DNA of 64,000 nucleotides from Luidia sarsii (GCA_949987565.1 OX465104.1:7024840-7088839); one strand, 5' to 3'; positions 9,301 through 55,720 are shown, counted from the first letter of the stretch. Made by a program: numbers and translations. The notes: generated by a model not told the origin, from the sequence alone.

Positions 9301-10618
9301 AAGGTAACACCACCTCTGCACCACCCTCCACCCTCTGCACCACGTACACTCCACCCTCAGCACCACCTCTGCACCACCTCTGCACCACCTCTGCACCACC
9401 TCTGCACCACCTCTGCACCACCTCTGCACCACCTCTGCACCACCTCATTTGCACCACCAATCGGGGTAAATCCAGCTCCTCTTATACTACTGCGTTATCA
9501 TTGTATGAATTTCTTTTTATTTACATTAAAATAAAATGTCAAATGAAAACGGGTTTCAAGCGATTGTCAAAATGAAACGCCCTGCTTAATATCGTAAAAC
9601 AAAATACACGTAGGCCTAATATAATATAGGCCTAATGCAAAGGGAATCTGCCTTTGAGGAAGGTCCTGCTAGGATCGAAACGCTAGGCCCTCCTGATTTT
9701 TGATATCTGGTACCGAATAGGGTGGTCTTTTTATGGAACAAAGCTGGAGCGTTCAAGCTCGGCCTAAACCTGTTTTTGGGAGGAAAAGGTCCTATGAAAT
9801 CGACAGATCCCACACACACACACGCCCACCCACACACCCTTACACGCGTATACTTGTGGGGGTATTTCCTTTGTTCTCGTGTACTAAAAAAAAACACTCC
9901 CAGAAAAGCCTAATTCAAATCGCTCCCTTTCGAACCAGAATCACTTTCCTAGGCTGAAATTTCTAGCAAACGTCTCTTATATAAACAGTTCTATCTGCGA
10001 CTGATAAACATACCTCGGAAATTCCTCCTTCATGAGTTAATTCCAAATAATCAGTTTCGTGAAAACCTTATGGGGTACCAAAAAAGTACCCCACAAGGAG
10101 CGGTCCCATTGTTCTAGGTACCCACCCATTGTTCCGGTACCCCACAAACTAACTTATATGCGCCCCCCCCCCCCAACACACACACACAAGATGTTCATCT
10201 TTGAATAAAACCTACTGTTTCTCTCGTAATAAACGGTGTGGTCGTTGGCGGTGGCCTCGTCGCCGACGCCTGCCACCGTGGCATCTTCCAGGGTGCAGGC
10301 GCCGGTGGTCTCGTTGTAGGCGAACCGGGCGCACATCTCCTCCCGCAGGCAGGCGGAGGCGCACCGCGGCCTGGACCTCATCACCACCGCGCCTCGCCCG
10401 GCCAGCACGCCGTGCCGCACGGCCGGGCTCGGCCCGCACGCCCCGCTGCTGGAAAACTGGCCGTGGGACATGTCCGCTGGGGACGCGGCACTAGTGGTGT
10501 AGTAAGCGGTCCCGAGCAGCAGCAGCGCGGCCCACATACCCGCCTCCAACGCAACCCAGGCCCGCAAAGCCAAGTACAATACCTCCATAGCCATGACGAG
10601 AATTGTCTTCTTCCACAT
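3036..10618 (-). CDS. PAN/apple plus FAMeT-like domain protein, three exons (gene-level entry)
   Basis: Reconstructed gene of three exons: 10618-10216, 5386-5225 and 3319-3036. Splice phases match at both junctions (phase 1 and phase 1), and the joined frame is 849 nt, 282 residues plus stop. Order: hydrophobic N-terminal segment (about residues 12-43, signal peptide or anchor), PAN/apple-like cysteine region (C61, C86, C90, C96, C108), then a Methyltransf_FA-type domain (about residues 136-275). The PAN fold commonly binds protein or carbohydrate. Despite its name, the FAMeT-like domain occurs in many secreted or surface invertebrate proteins, and methyltransferase activity should not be assumed. 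Intron 1 (10215-5387) contains a Polinton-like element. The C-terminal end is uncertain: the frame stops directly after the domain (NWCP), but a donor shortly before the stop cannot be excluded. No poly(A) signal was identified. Confidence 0.72.
3411..3990. repeat. MITE family D copy interrupted by a family G element
   Basis: Pieces of the D element (GGCTGGATTTCACGAAGCCT, ACCCATCGTAAG, GTGCATCGCTCATCGTCTTG) occur on both sides of the G insertion at 3500-3750. The D pieces are repeated, so more than one D copy or an internal duplication is present. The full-length relative is at 15372-15725. Confidence 0.65.
3500..3750. mobile_element. MITE family G, complete, 251 bp
   Basis: Perfect 13-bp terminal inverted repeats GTGACCCGGCACA / TGTGCCGGGTCAC. 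The bases flanking both ends read AAAT, a possible 4-bp target duplication. It is non-coding and inserted into a D-family MITE. A degenerate relative lies at 1566-1811. Confidence 0.8.
3991..5224. other. gene-free intronic stretch of the PAN/FAMeT gene and flank
   Basis: This is intron 2 of the minus-strand gene downstream of the MITEs. No repeat shared with the rest of the window and no credible exon was seen. Confidence 0.5.
5225..5386 (-). CDS. PAN/FAMeT gene, exon 2: first half of FAMeT-like domain
   Basis: The acceptor is a long pyrimidine run ending CCCATAG. The exon of 162 nt takes two bases to finish a codon and ends in phase 1 at a consensus donor (GGTGAGT). The translation includes [18 protein letters not shown] followed by IKYDLG, matching the N-terminal half of Methyltransf_FA domains (hydrophobic F-x-V-x-A-x-x-D-A-x-I-x-L/W-S, then YEI/YDL-G). 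No frame open over the whole exon has an ATG, as expected for an internal exon. Confidence 0.75.
5744..6345 (+). repeat. left terminal inverted repeat of the Polinton-like element
   Basis: The inner end is at the run GTACGACATTTAATTTTT. It includes the 11-bp minisatellite at about 5788-5915 and an AT-rich inner half that is repeated in inverse at 8921-9250. Confidence 0.85.
5788..5957. repeat. 11-bp minisatellite (AGGTGGTGCAG) in left TIR
   Basis: About eleven to twelve tandem copies followed by degenerate units. Because 11 is not a multiple of 3, all frames stay open and encode cycling peptides; these are not regarded as genes. Confidence 0.9.
7211..7262. repeat. 10-bp tandem repeat TGCTCATTTC
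   Basis: Four copies immediately upstream of cargo ORF 1. It is the reverse complement of the unit in the array at 8128-8355. Confidence 0.8.
7266..8084 (+). CDS. cargo ORF 1 of the Polinton-like element: C2H2 zinc finger, acidic protein
   Basis: The frame has 272 codons from ATG 7266; the better-placed start may be ATG 7311 (AAAC before ATG). One classical C2H2 finger lies at residues 41-62 (C41, C44, H57, H62; C-x2-C-x12-H-x4-H). A strongly acidic D/E/S-rich stretch follows at about residues 90-160, then a charged helical C-terminal part. The finger suggests nucleic-acid binding; the function is unknown. The frame stops at TAG 8082-8084, five bases before a good donor (ATG then GTAAGG at 8090) that would splice to the second part at 8382. 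A single-base frame shift near the end of ORF 1 would be needed to join the two parts. Confidence 0.6.
   Translation: MRTKNRTFIYCPILNMSSHLEIDTPRVNIMNAISGLKRYACHRCSKSYSRRFNLRRHEENAHVAGESKMDDIDDDRNIRTFRSANSNVEDYEPGFKRRRCQDSETESSGTESTIDGDGTESKDDGDDLEESDDESEEETDDDLSEEDGSSSELEDNIAYQDWLKEAKEATKDMWNEKHEKYIDNGMDEDEAEDKANRKTRWAVKRIFFDNYKDFLSSYLHLEENETHQVILADLKEKLDKGMEVDKALDRVMVKHHAEFLGLFQHDESGRRS
8128..8355. repeat. minisatellite of GAAATGAGCAG-type units between cargo ORFs
   Basis: About twenty units of 10-12 bp (AATGAGCAGGA and AATGAGCAAA variants). If the two cargo ORFs are exons, this array is the body of the intron between them (8090-8381). Confidence 0.85.
8382..8884 (+). CDS. cargo ORF 2 (probable second exon): CX2CX9HXC protein
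   Basis: An open frame with no ATG near its start, directly after a TTTTTAG acceptor, so it looks like a downstream exon rather than a separate gene. It encodes about 167 residues including a putative zinc-binding motif [18 protein letters not shown] (C-x2-C-x9-H-x-C). Similar G-C-x-x-C...PSQ..H.CL motifs occur in uncharacterised invertebrate proteins; linking them to Polinton cargo is recollection and inference. It ends at TGA 8882-8884, just before the right inverted repeat. Confidence 0.5.
8921..9491 (-). repeat. right terminal inverted repeat of the Polinton-like element
   Basis: Inverted copy of 5744-6345. It has fewer minisatellite units (about eight copies of CTGCACCACCT at 9355-9448). 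It ends TATACTACT, followed by the target duplication GCGTTA. Confidence 0.85.
9647..9710. repeat. family B short repeat
   Basis: Contains TGAGGAAGGTCCTGCTAGG, ATCGAAACG and TAGGCCCTCC. It lies just outside the Polinton-like element, in the same intron. Confidence 0.75.
10216..10618 (-). CDS. PAN/FAMeT gene, exon 1: signal/anchor and PAN-like domain
   Basis: Starts at ATG 10618, with an in-frame TAA 15 nt upstream; a second start at residue 9 or 11 is possible. Residues 12-43 are strongly hydrophobic. Residues 86-110 read [21 protein letters not shown], the typical apple/PAN spacing of cysteines around an F-x-YN motif. The donor follows the sequence AACA with GTAGGT, ending the exon in phase 1. 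The exon is GC-rich at third positions, unlike its flanks. Confidence 0.75.
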
Positions 10619-12356
10619 AAAACGTACTTCTTAGTTTAACAATCGAAATACCTCCCACAGTTGATTCAGCTCTACTGCAATAATATGTGGGGATGACTAT
10701 AAAATGATTAATAATAGTAGCCAAATTGTGACACGGATTTAATGAAACTGTTACGGAGCAGCCACTGTCCGCCTTTAGGCTGTAGCAATCATGAAGACTG
10801 CTACTAACCCACAAAAAACACGGATCGTTAAAGACATCGTGTTCTTGAGAAGAAAAAAAACACCTTCAGAAAACTAGACGAAAAGTAAAGCGGCAACGAA
10901 CAAAGCAATAACGATCCTATATCTCGAAAATGGGGCGCTCCATCGATTTTAAGGGATGGACATGATGGACTTCGAAAATGTAATTAAGATACCCTCATGG
11001 AGTGGGTGGAGGCAGGGATACCGAGTGAGGGAGGGAGGGAGAGGTTGGGGTAGCGGGGGAGGGGTGGACAAGAGGAGGAGGGACGATGGGGGAGAGGCAG
11101 GAGTACGGAGGGAAACTGACCGCAAAACCGCGAAACCGCGAAACTGAGTGGAGGTACACGCTTACATTCAACGTATACACAAAGGGTTAGGGTTACTAGG
11201 GTTCAGGAACCTATTTAAACGGTACTGCGTACGGGGACTTGCAGGTTAATTGTCGCGCATGCGCAGATCTATGTTCGAAGTGCCGTACTAGATTTCTTCA
11301 AATTGACAACCATGGCTAGAAGACCACTCGATTCGAACCGATATATAAGTCAAGCGCAAACTTTAGTTGTTCAGTTTAAGGGTCGGAGGTGAGAGCGCCA
11401 CCCGTCGTGTTTGGGGTTCACGACTTAATACGTCCCCCACCCTTTATTTAAAGGAAGCCGTGCATTTGCTCGGAAAAATATAAGAGAAAGAAAGAGTTTA
11501 CACTTACTGAATCGCTATGATTTTTGACATAGGCACTTTTTTTAATCATCTTTTTATTATTCCATGAAAATGTTATTAAAATTCCCGCATTATATACCCT
11601 GTTCTTACTCAATACTCGAAAAATGAAAGAGAACAAAAGGCTATGATTTTGTACATATTTGCCTATACCAGCTCATTACTTTTAATCATCATTAATTTTT
11701 ATTATTCCATGACTTTCCACGACCTTTTTCAGAATTTACAAGGGCTATTCGAGGGCTATGTATGGTATGACTGTATTCTTTGGACATTTTCCAATTTTCC
11801 AAACAGCGTCAAGCCCACTAAGTTCTGCTGTTTACCACTTTGCTACCCCAGGATCGCCATTTAAAAGCAGACACATAGGCCTACGTACGTACATGTGCAA
11901 GAGCACTGAAACGGATACGGAGTGGTACTGTCAGTGGTACGGATGCGGAGTGGTACGGATATGGATCGTTTTGCAGTGACGTCAGTACCTGCAAAACATG
12001 TTCATACTTGGCAGAGGGTCACTCCAGATCCAATGTACGTCATCTTTAACTTTTTTAACAGTTAAAAGGACTCACTAAATGTTATTGGCTGCAGCCCGGC
12101 CGCATGAAGCATAGATATCTATGTAGTAATGCGGAGAGGATGTCTTGTATTTTATACCTCAAATCGTGCTGGGTATAAATCCATAGCCAATACATTTTGA
12201 TCGTATTCCCCGCATCCTCTCACATAATAAACACCAACCATCGTTGGGACCAGACTACTAGGTCTGAAATCCACACACGCACGTCGTATTTTATAAAGAC
12301 ACGGGCCACTGTACTCGTGGGTACCAGACTACAATTACACGTAAATAGTGAACGTG
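10619..12356. other. intergenic region between the PAN/FAMeT gene and RINT1
   Basis: The two genes are arranged head to head, with about 1.8 kb between their start codons, so this region should hold both promoters. It includes a G/A-rich stretch (10995-11110) and short duplicated CCGCGAAAC words (11120-11145). Nothing else was recognised. Confidence 0.5.
12130..12235 (+). promoter_or_regulatory. possible RINT1 promoter region
   Basis: Contains GGGTATAAATCC (TATA-like, near 12170) and AGCCAAT just after, about 220 bp before the RINT1 start codon. The segment is also bounded by short inverted words (GCGGAGAGGATG / GCATCCTCTC), so it could instead be a small repeat. Weak evidence. Confidence 0.25.
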
Positions 12357-12398
12357 TAAAGACGTCTGCTAAAACTAAAGTCTAAAGAGTACAAAAAC

Positions 12399-49015
<36,617 letters not shown>

Positions 49016-49360
49016 TGCTTATCGTAAGTGAAATGGAGCAAACCAAGGCCTGACGCTGCGATCCTAGCAGGACTTTTTGCTCTGTTTTAGAAGGGTCCTG
49101 CTAGGATCAAAACGTAGGGCTCTCTTTATCCTAAGTGTAAGTTAATGCAGGGTCCTGCTAGGATCAAAACGTCGCTTCATCCAAATTGTTTATGAATTTA
49201 AAAGAAAATGTCTTCTCTTCGATCGTATTCAGTATGCCGCGACTGCAAAGGTGACTTTTTATATCTTTTTATACTGTTTATGAATTAAAAGAGAATGTCA
49301 TTTCCCCATTCTATTCACATTAGTGATGCTTTCAATGTATGTTTTGAATATTAAAGAAAT
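49016..49360 (+). other. RINT1: RINT1 3' UTR with two ATTAAA signals
   Basis: ATTAAA at 49284-49289 and 49350-49355 are candidate poly(A) signals. The UTR carries three family B repeats: reverse near 49050, forward near 49086 and 49150. Confidence 0.5.
49040..49175. repeat. family B repeats in the RINT1 3' UTR, inverted pair plus one
   Basis: GGCCTGACGCTGCGATCCTA, GCAGGAC is followed by GGGTCCTGCTAGGATCAAAA twice. The first two can fold into a hairpin in the mRNA. Confidence 0.75.
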
Positions 49361-49795
49361 TTCTATTACCTATGTCCAATTCTCACATTCATTCATAAGT
49401 GATTTCTTCCACTGTGTTCACTTGAATGACGAGATATCTGAGATGATGTTCATTTGTTTCCTTCAACTTTTGAAGCAAAATGTAACCTATTATTGTCTGT
49501 CGAGTAAGACAAACCCACATTGAAAAAAAAACGGACTCCCTCCCCTAATTGAGATGCCTCTTTTTACTGATCTGTCCGCAGAAGCAACTTTGTTAACCTT
49601 CCAGTACTGGAGCGAAGGAAATCAGCGGAAATTCAGCTCCTGTACACAGGCGCCGATGGTGACAAGACAAGAGCCCGCCGCCACGGCTAGTTGTACCTAT
49701 ACACAGAGCGTGTGTACCACCACCTCTACAGGGAAATTAGAATGGCACACACTGGCCGTTTTGAGGCTGGCTTGCCTCGGTCCAGTAATCCTCGC
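49361..49795. other. intergenic, no recognised feature
   Basis: Downstream of RINT1. Only frames that run on into the CT array. Confidence 0.4.
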
Positions 49796-49799
49796 AATA

Positions 49800-50215
49800 C
49801 GTGACACGGTGTCCTCTCCCTGTCCTTGTCTCCCTCTCTCCCTCTCTCCCTCTCTCTCTCCCTCTCTCTCTCCCTCTCTCCCTCTCTCCCTCTCTCCCTC
49901 ACTCCCTCTCTCCCTCTCTCCCTCTCTCCCTCTCTCCCTCTCTCCCTCTCTCCCTCTCTCCCTCTCTCCCTCTCTCCCCCCCCTCTCTTCCTCTCTCCCT
50001 CTCTCCCTCTCTCCCTCTCCCCCTCTCTCCGTGTCTCTCCCCTCTCCCCTCTCTTTCTTGCTCCCTCCCTATCCCTCTTTCTCTCAGACTTTTTCTGTCT
50101 CTCTTCCTGACTATCCTCCTCTCTCCCTCTTTCCCTCTCTCCCTCTCTCTCCCTCTCTCCCTCTCTCCCTCTCTCCCTCTCTCCCTCTCTCCCTCTCTCC
50201 CTCTCTCTCCCACAC
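49800..50215. repeat. CT-rich array (CTCTCCCT)n, second block
   Basis: Same unit and same irregular tail as the block at 34080-34615, including TTTCTTGCTCCCTCC and CTGACTATCCTCCTCTC. Confidence 0.9.
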
Positions 50216-51105
50216 AGAATATCCAGTCCTCATCCTCGTAATCGGGCGCTTCGGGCGCTATTTGTTGGCAAATCAAGGGCGAAGAGAAGACGAAGAAGAA
50301 GTTCGGGGAGAAAAGACGGAGACGTCCACGGCGTTCATCAGTACTGCTGTCAGGGCGGTGCTGAATGATTAGCCGGAGGCGATGCGCATCAAATCAGCAG
50401 CCATGGAGAAAACACGACAGAGCGTTGCAGTACCACATTGGTCTGGCTGATGCAATGTTTCTCCCCGCCCCCGTCTTTCCTCCCCTAAGAAGATAGGCAG
50501 GTCAGGTCAGGTCACCCTCCAGTCAGGTCACCTCCGTACGGCAGTCAGCATCCGATCCCGACACAGTCACCCCCCTGACATATGTCCGCTGGATGGAGAC
50601 AATCAAAAGCGAGGAGGGTACAGCGGTGACATCTCCACACCTGACACCACACCTGCCCCCCGCCCCCCTCCACTTTATCGCCCACAGGTGCACGTGCGAT
50701 GCGGTAATTGGCCCGTTTAGCTGCCATCGACACCGAAGTCGGCTTGAATTTCCATCCTGCAATGAAAATTAGTAGAGAACAGAATGGCAGAGCCCGCAAG
50801 TGCAAACGATGGAGCTGGTTTTTTTTATTTCTCGCCGCTGTGCGAGGTAGTAGATATACCGCCAGTCTCTTGTCTTAAATTGTTTTTTCTTAAAATTTGG
50901 AAAAAATAATGGCAATGAAAGTTTAACTGAACGGTACTTCAACGCGAGACCTGGTTTAACTCTACGAGGCAGGAAGGGGTCCTTCAGAGAACCCCATTTT
51001 CCTAATTATCTTAATTAAAAGGAAACTAATGCCAATTCTGGCAATCCTATTATAATATGTAATCCTGGACGAGACCTACCCTATCGATTATGCGGGCGAT
51101 TCATA
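50216..51105. other. intergenic, no recognised feature
   Basis: No credible exon or repeat family recognised. Confidence 0.4.
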
Positions 51106-51109
51106 AAAA

Positions 51110-51191
51110 GTGCGCCCTCAAGAGTTCAGAAAGCGCTGGCCAATTGCAATGCGCGGAATGGACAACACGTTGTAAACTCTTGAGGGCGCAC
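51110..51191. repeat. 82-bp hairpin with 17-bp perfect arms
   Basis: GTGCGCCCTCAAGAGTT ... AACTCTTGAGGGCGCAC. No target duplication was seen. Confidence 0.75.
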
Positions 51192-51514
51192 TATTGTGAG
51201 CAGTCACCTTTAGTGTGTGACCGCAGGTCAAGCATGGCAAAGTGGGCTGGAGGCCAACTGGCCGCATACCGTACCCATGCACAAAATGAGGCCACTAGCG
51301 GGATGACAGTGCAGGGCTTGACCAAGAACTACCCGGTAGGAAAACCACATGTTCCCTGCCAAAGGAACCACCCATTATGTCCACCCTATGCACTGTCGAG
51401 AGAGCGTTCATAGTGATACGGTGTTGTCTATACTGGAACCATGACGCTAGGTGGCGCAATACATGGTGGTGGGGGGTCACCGGACGGACCCGTTGCTGCC
51501 TTGTGTCGGTAAAA

Positions 51515-51585
51515 GAAGCGTGTTACCTAACGTACCAGCGTTCTTACCACCTGAGCTATCTAGCCCATAGATGGTGGCTTTAAAA
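51515..51585 (-). repeat. tRNA-derived repeat (family A), partial
   Basis: AACGTACCAGCGTTCTTACC and ACCTGAGCTATCTAGCCCAT on the minus strand; the 3' half with the B box is missing. Confidence 0.65.
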
Positions 51586-53460
51586 AAAATAGACAACCAT
51601 CTTTATCAATGTTTTTGTGGTGGGCAATAAAGTAAAACGACAATTTTACAGGTTTTGGGGTCGAATGGTTCCATTTCTATTCTGGATTGGCCAACGGAGA
51701 CTGTAGAACTTGAATGTTGTATTAAAGGTCAACCCAAGTCGAAAAAACTTGAAAAATCCTGATTTGACATGAATATGCTCATAGATATAACATGATGTTT
51801 GCATCGAGGAGAATGTAACGCAATGAGGTAATACAATGAGGACCTTATTGAATAAGAATGTTCATTGGTACCTTGCAATCCCAGATCAACCATAGTCTTT
51901 GTGTTTCAGGCATATTTGAAGCTTGTTTTAATGAAATAAAATTATGCCCGTAGTTATTGTGGGCGCTATTCTTTACGTCATGGGGTAAGATTTTGTTTTC
52001 TCTCCCCGGGATAGCCGTATACACTTGCATAATCGGAGAAGTTCCCTGACGCGTTCAGTATGTAATGCACGTTTTTTGAGCGCGGCACCAGTTGTTTTTT
52101 CTCAGCGAACAACGTGAAAAATGTGTTGACCGAGACGTCTTTCTACAAAATCTTTCTTCGGAATCCGACGAACTCGCAGTCGATAACAATGATAGATGTT
52201 CTGAAAAAAATGGCAACAGACGAGCACGCGTTGCAAAAACATACATACATGTATATGAGCCCGGCTATAGTCTCCGTGTATTAACAATCTTCGAAATGGA
52301 CACTGTACTGAACTCTATGACGGGTCGGATTATTTCGGTCGTGTCAGCGCGATTTCTGACGTCCAAGTGCGGCTTATACTACGATCGTCAGAGAATAAAT
52401 ACACGTTTGTTTCACTGCTGCAATCTTCAAAAAACGAATCTGGCTGGCATGTACAATGTAGGGCCGGCATGTCAACGAACGTGTCAATATTTACTCCTGT
52501 TATGGGTCCACTCAAAGGTATACAGAAATCAAAATTAACTTGGGGTTAGGTAAATCGGTATTGTTATAAAACACAAAGTGTCTACCACTTTTGAGACCAA
52601 AAATAATTATATAGCCCCCCCCCAAAAAAAAGAGCTACATTTTGGTCCGAAAATTGTGCCCCCCACTTTGGAGACGAACGTACTACGTCACATACAGAAT
52701 TTGTGGTCAGCCTTGAGGTCGTGCGCTTTGCATCGGCCCTGCATTGTCTCTATTGTCTGTCAAATACCACACTGTCACATGGGCAGTAGCGCACTTTATC
52801 GTCTCAGCATTTCGATCTCCTCGGTCGGCTGCTTTTGGTCTGTATGTGACGTCACATACTCACAGAGGGGAATTTTTGGGGCGGGGCGAACATGGATTTT
52901 TTTTTCAATGTTTTGGGGCGAAATTAGGCGCTAACAAAATTTGGAAATCAATCCTGTATTGATTATATTGTGAACATTACCTAAGGAGAGTTTTTAGCTC
53001 TTTCAAATCCTATTTCTGTAGACCTTTAAAATACGTACACTTCTTCATCCCATGACGCCATCAAGGACGTCACCTAGGGCGTGGCTGCTCCCCTTCTAAA
53101 CTTAAATTATTATTTTTTACACTCTTTCCCAAAAGTTTAGAATTCGAACAAAATGCATGGAAGTATTTCATTGACATTTGAAGTAATAACAGAATCTAAA
53201 ATGCATTGCATTTGACCTTTAGGGAGTCCCGAGGAGTCGCGTACATAAAGCGGTGTGGTGAAGCGAACAAGCATTTGACCGGCCCGTGACTTCACGGAGA
53301 AAGTCGAAGAAACACAAGTACATGTATAATTATGGAAACGCATAAGCAGACACAACGCTCGGCTCGACACCCGACTCGACGCTATTGCAGGGTCATTTAC
53401 AATGAAGGACCGCTGTGATTGCATGGTTATAACGTAATAAATTGATGTACATGTAAATAA
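51586..53460. other. intergenic, no recognised feature
   Basis: The 148-codon frame at 52092-52538 was inspected and has no recognisable domain or supportive codon bias. Confidence 0.4.
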
Positions 53461-53465
53461 GATGC

Positions 53466-54315
53466 AGGAGGGTAATGACTAACACCATACAGCTTCTCCA
53501 CTCTTCCACACTTATCTCTTTGATCTTTCCCCTCTTCTCACTAATCCCTACCCTACTCCTTACCCTTCCCTTTGATCTTTCCCCTCTTCTCACTAATCCC
53601 TACCCTACTCCTTACCCTTCCCTTTGATCTTTCCCCTCTTCTCACTAATCCCTACCCTACTCCTTACCCTTCCCTTTGATCTTTCCCCCTCTTCTCACTA
53701 ATCCCTACCCTACTCCTTACCCTTCCCTTTGATCTTTCCCCTCTTCTCACTAATCCCTACCCTACTCCTTACCCTTCCCTTTGATCTTTCCCCTCTTCTC
53801 ACTAATCCCTACCCTACTCCTTACCCTTCCCTTTGATCTTTCCCCCTCTTCTCACTAATCCCTACCCTACTCCTTACCCTTCCCTTTGATCTTTCCCCTC
53901 TTCTCACTAATCCCTACCCTACTCCTTATCCTTCCCTTTGATCTTTCCCCTCTTCTCACTAATCCCTACCCTACTCCTTACCCTTCCCTTTGATCTTTCC
54001 CCCTCTTCTCACTAATCCCTACCCTACTCCTTACCCTTCCCTTTGATCTTTCCCCTCTTCTCACTAATCCCTACCCTACTCCTTACCCTTCCCTTTGATC
54101 TTCCCCCTCTTCTCACTAATCCCTACCCTACTCCTTACCCTTCCCTTTGATCTTTCCCCTCTTCTCACTAATCCCTACCCTACTCCTTACCCTTCCCTTT
54201 GATCTTTCCCCCTCTTCTCACTAATCCCTACCCTACTCCTTACCCTTCCCTTTGATCTTTCCCCTCTTCTCACTAATCCCTACCCTACTCCTTACCCTTC
54301 CCTTTGATCTCTCCC
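53466..54315. repeat. 52/53-bp satellite, about 15 copies
   Basis: Unit TTTGATCTTTCCCCTCTTCT, CACTAATCCCTACCCTACTC, CTTACCCTTCCC, very uniform (some units with one extra C). Preceded by a leader AGGAGGGTAATGACTAACAC, CATACAGCTT that is also found at 63923. Confidence 0.95.
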
Positions 54316-54417
54316 TACCAGCTTTACTCGTTGTCCTTTGTTTCTCATCCGTGTCCTATTCACTCTACCCCTCCCCCCCTCCTTCGTGTACATGTATCTG
54401 TTTTGTCCCTGTCACTC

Positions 54418-54472
54418 TGCCTTTGAGAAAGGTCCTGCTAGGATCAAAACGTCAGGCCCACTAAATTTGTAA
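54418..54472. repeat. family B short repeat
   Basis: GCCTTTGAGAAAGGTCCTGC, TAGGATCAAAACGTCAGGCC, then CACTAAATTTGTA as in the copy at 18152. Confidence 0.85.
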
Positions 54473-55030
54473 ATAAAATGCATTAGCTTTGAGAATCATG
54501 AAGAGCCCAGACGTGTTCAGACGTGTGATGTGCCTCCCCGCCTCCCCGCTTTTTATTGTTCAACCGCTCGGCGTAATTTGTGACTTTCCGGGTCGTGACT
54601 AGTACAATTACATCGCCGCTGTACTTATCCAGGCACCTGGGGACACGGTGAGAACCTGCCAATATACAGTGGCCCGCAGATCTCCTATCTCAGTCCACTA
54701 TATAGCGACGCTTCACGAAATACACCCGTATTATTATACATGTATGGCTATACAGTATAGTATCAAAGGATTTATTTCATACCCCCTTCGAGGTCGGTGT
54801 ATTACTTGGCTTCCGTCTTGAATAACCCTCCCCTTTCGTGGGTTAATTTCAGCGGCTAATCCCGACTCTACGCAATTTCCGCGAGTCGTGTTTTCCGCAC
54901 GGGGAGAGCATTATTTTGGGGAGTAAGTGGTCGTAACGTAGCACGGCGGAGCACGTCAGCCCGTTATAGAAGATGACCTGTTGGGGGAGTTGCCAGAGTC
55001 AATCAAGATTCGCTAAAGCCCTCCGACGTC
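54473..55030. other. intergenic, no recognised feature
   Basis: No gene or repeat recognised. Confidence 0.4.
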
Positions 55031-55039
55031 GAGAGATGT

Positions 55040-55720
55040 CTCATCGAGTCTTCCTCTCTCTCCCCCCTCCTCCTCTTCCTCCTCCCTCTCCCCTCCTCCT
55101 CCCTCTCCCCTCCTCCTCCCTCTCCCATCCTACTTTCTTTTCCCTCTCGTCCGCCTCCTCCCTCCCCGCCCTCTCCACCTCTCCTAACTCTCTCCTGCCT
55201 CTCATGCCTCTCCTCCCTCTCCTCCCTCTCCTCCCTCTCCTCCCTCTCCTCCCTCTCCTCCCTCTCCTCCCTCTCCTCCCTCTCCCTCTCCTCCCTCTCC
55301 TCCCTCTCCCTCTCCTCCCTCTCCTACATCTCCCTCTCATCCCTCTCCTCCCCTCCTCCCTCTCCTCCCTCTCCTCCCCCTACCCCTCTCCCTCTCCTCC
55401 CTCTCCTCCCTCTCCCTCTCCTCCCTCTCCTACATCTCCCTCATCCCTCTCCTCCCTCTCCTCCCTCTCCTCCCTCTCACTCTCCTCCCTCTCCTCCCTC
55501 TCCCTCTCCTCCCTCTCCTAATTCCCTCTCCTAACTCCCTCTCCTCTCCTCCCTCTCCACCTCTCCCTCTCCTAACTCTCCCTCTCATCCCTCTTATCAC
55601 TCTCGTCACTCTCCTCGCTCTTTTCGTTCTCCCCAGTTTGCCTCCTCGCCCTCTTCCTCCTCCCTCTCCTTCTCCTCTTCCGCCTCCTCCCTCTCATCCT
55701 CCGCCCAGCGCAGTTTTAAA
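55040..55720. repeat. pyrimidine-rich array (CTCCTCCCT)n
   Basis: Plus-strand C/T tract built on CTCCCTCTCCT. Long open frames (182 codons of P/L/S) follow from composition only. Confidence 0.95.

Larger units (their letters stand above)
5744..9491. mobile_element. Polinton/Maverick-like non-autonomous element, 3748 bp
   Basis: Terminal inverted repeats of about 602 bp (5744-6345) and 571 bp (8921-9491) begin AGTAGTATAAGAGGAGC and are nearly identical except for minisatellite copy number. The target duplication GCGTTA flanks both ends (5738-5743 and 9492-9497). Known Polintons have 6-bp duplications, long inverted repeats starting with AG, and tandem repeats near the ends, so the structure fits that class. 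No DNA polymerase, integrase, ATPase, protease or capsid gene is present, so the element must depend on others. It carries one two-part zinc-finger gene and sits in intron 1 of the PAN/FAMeT gene. Near-identity of the repeats and the intact duplication suggest recent insertion. Confidence 0.72.

Noticed and set aside
52092..52538. 148-codon plus-strand frame
   Set aside because: No domain, no GC3 bias, no splice context.
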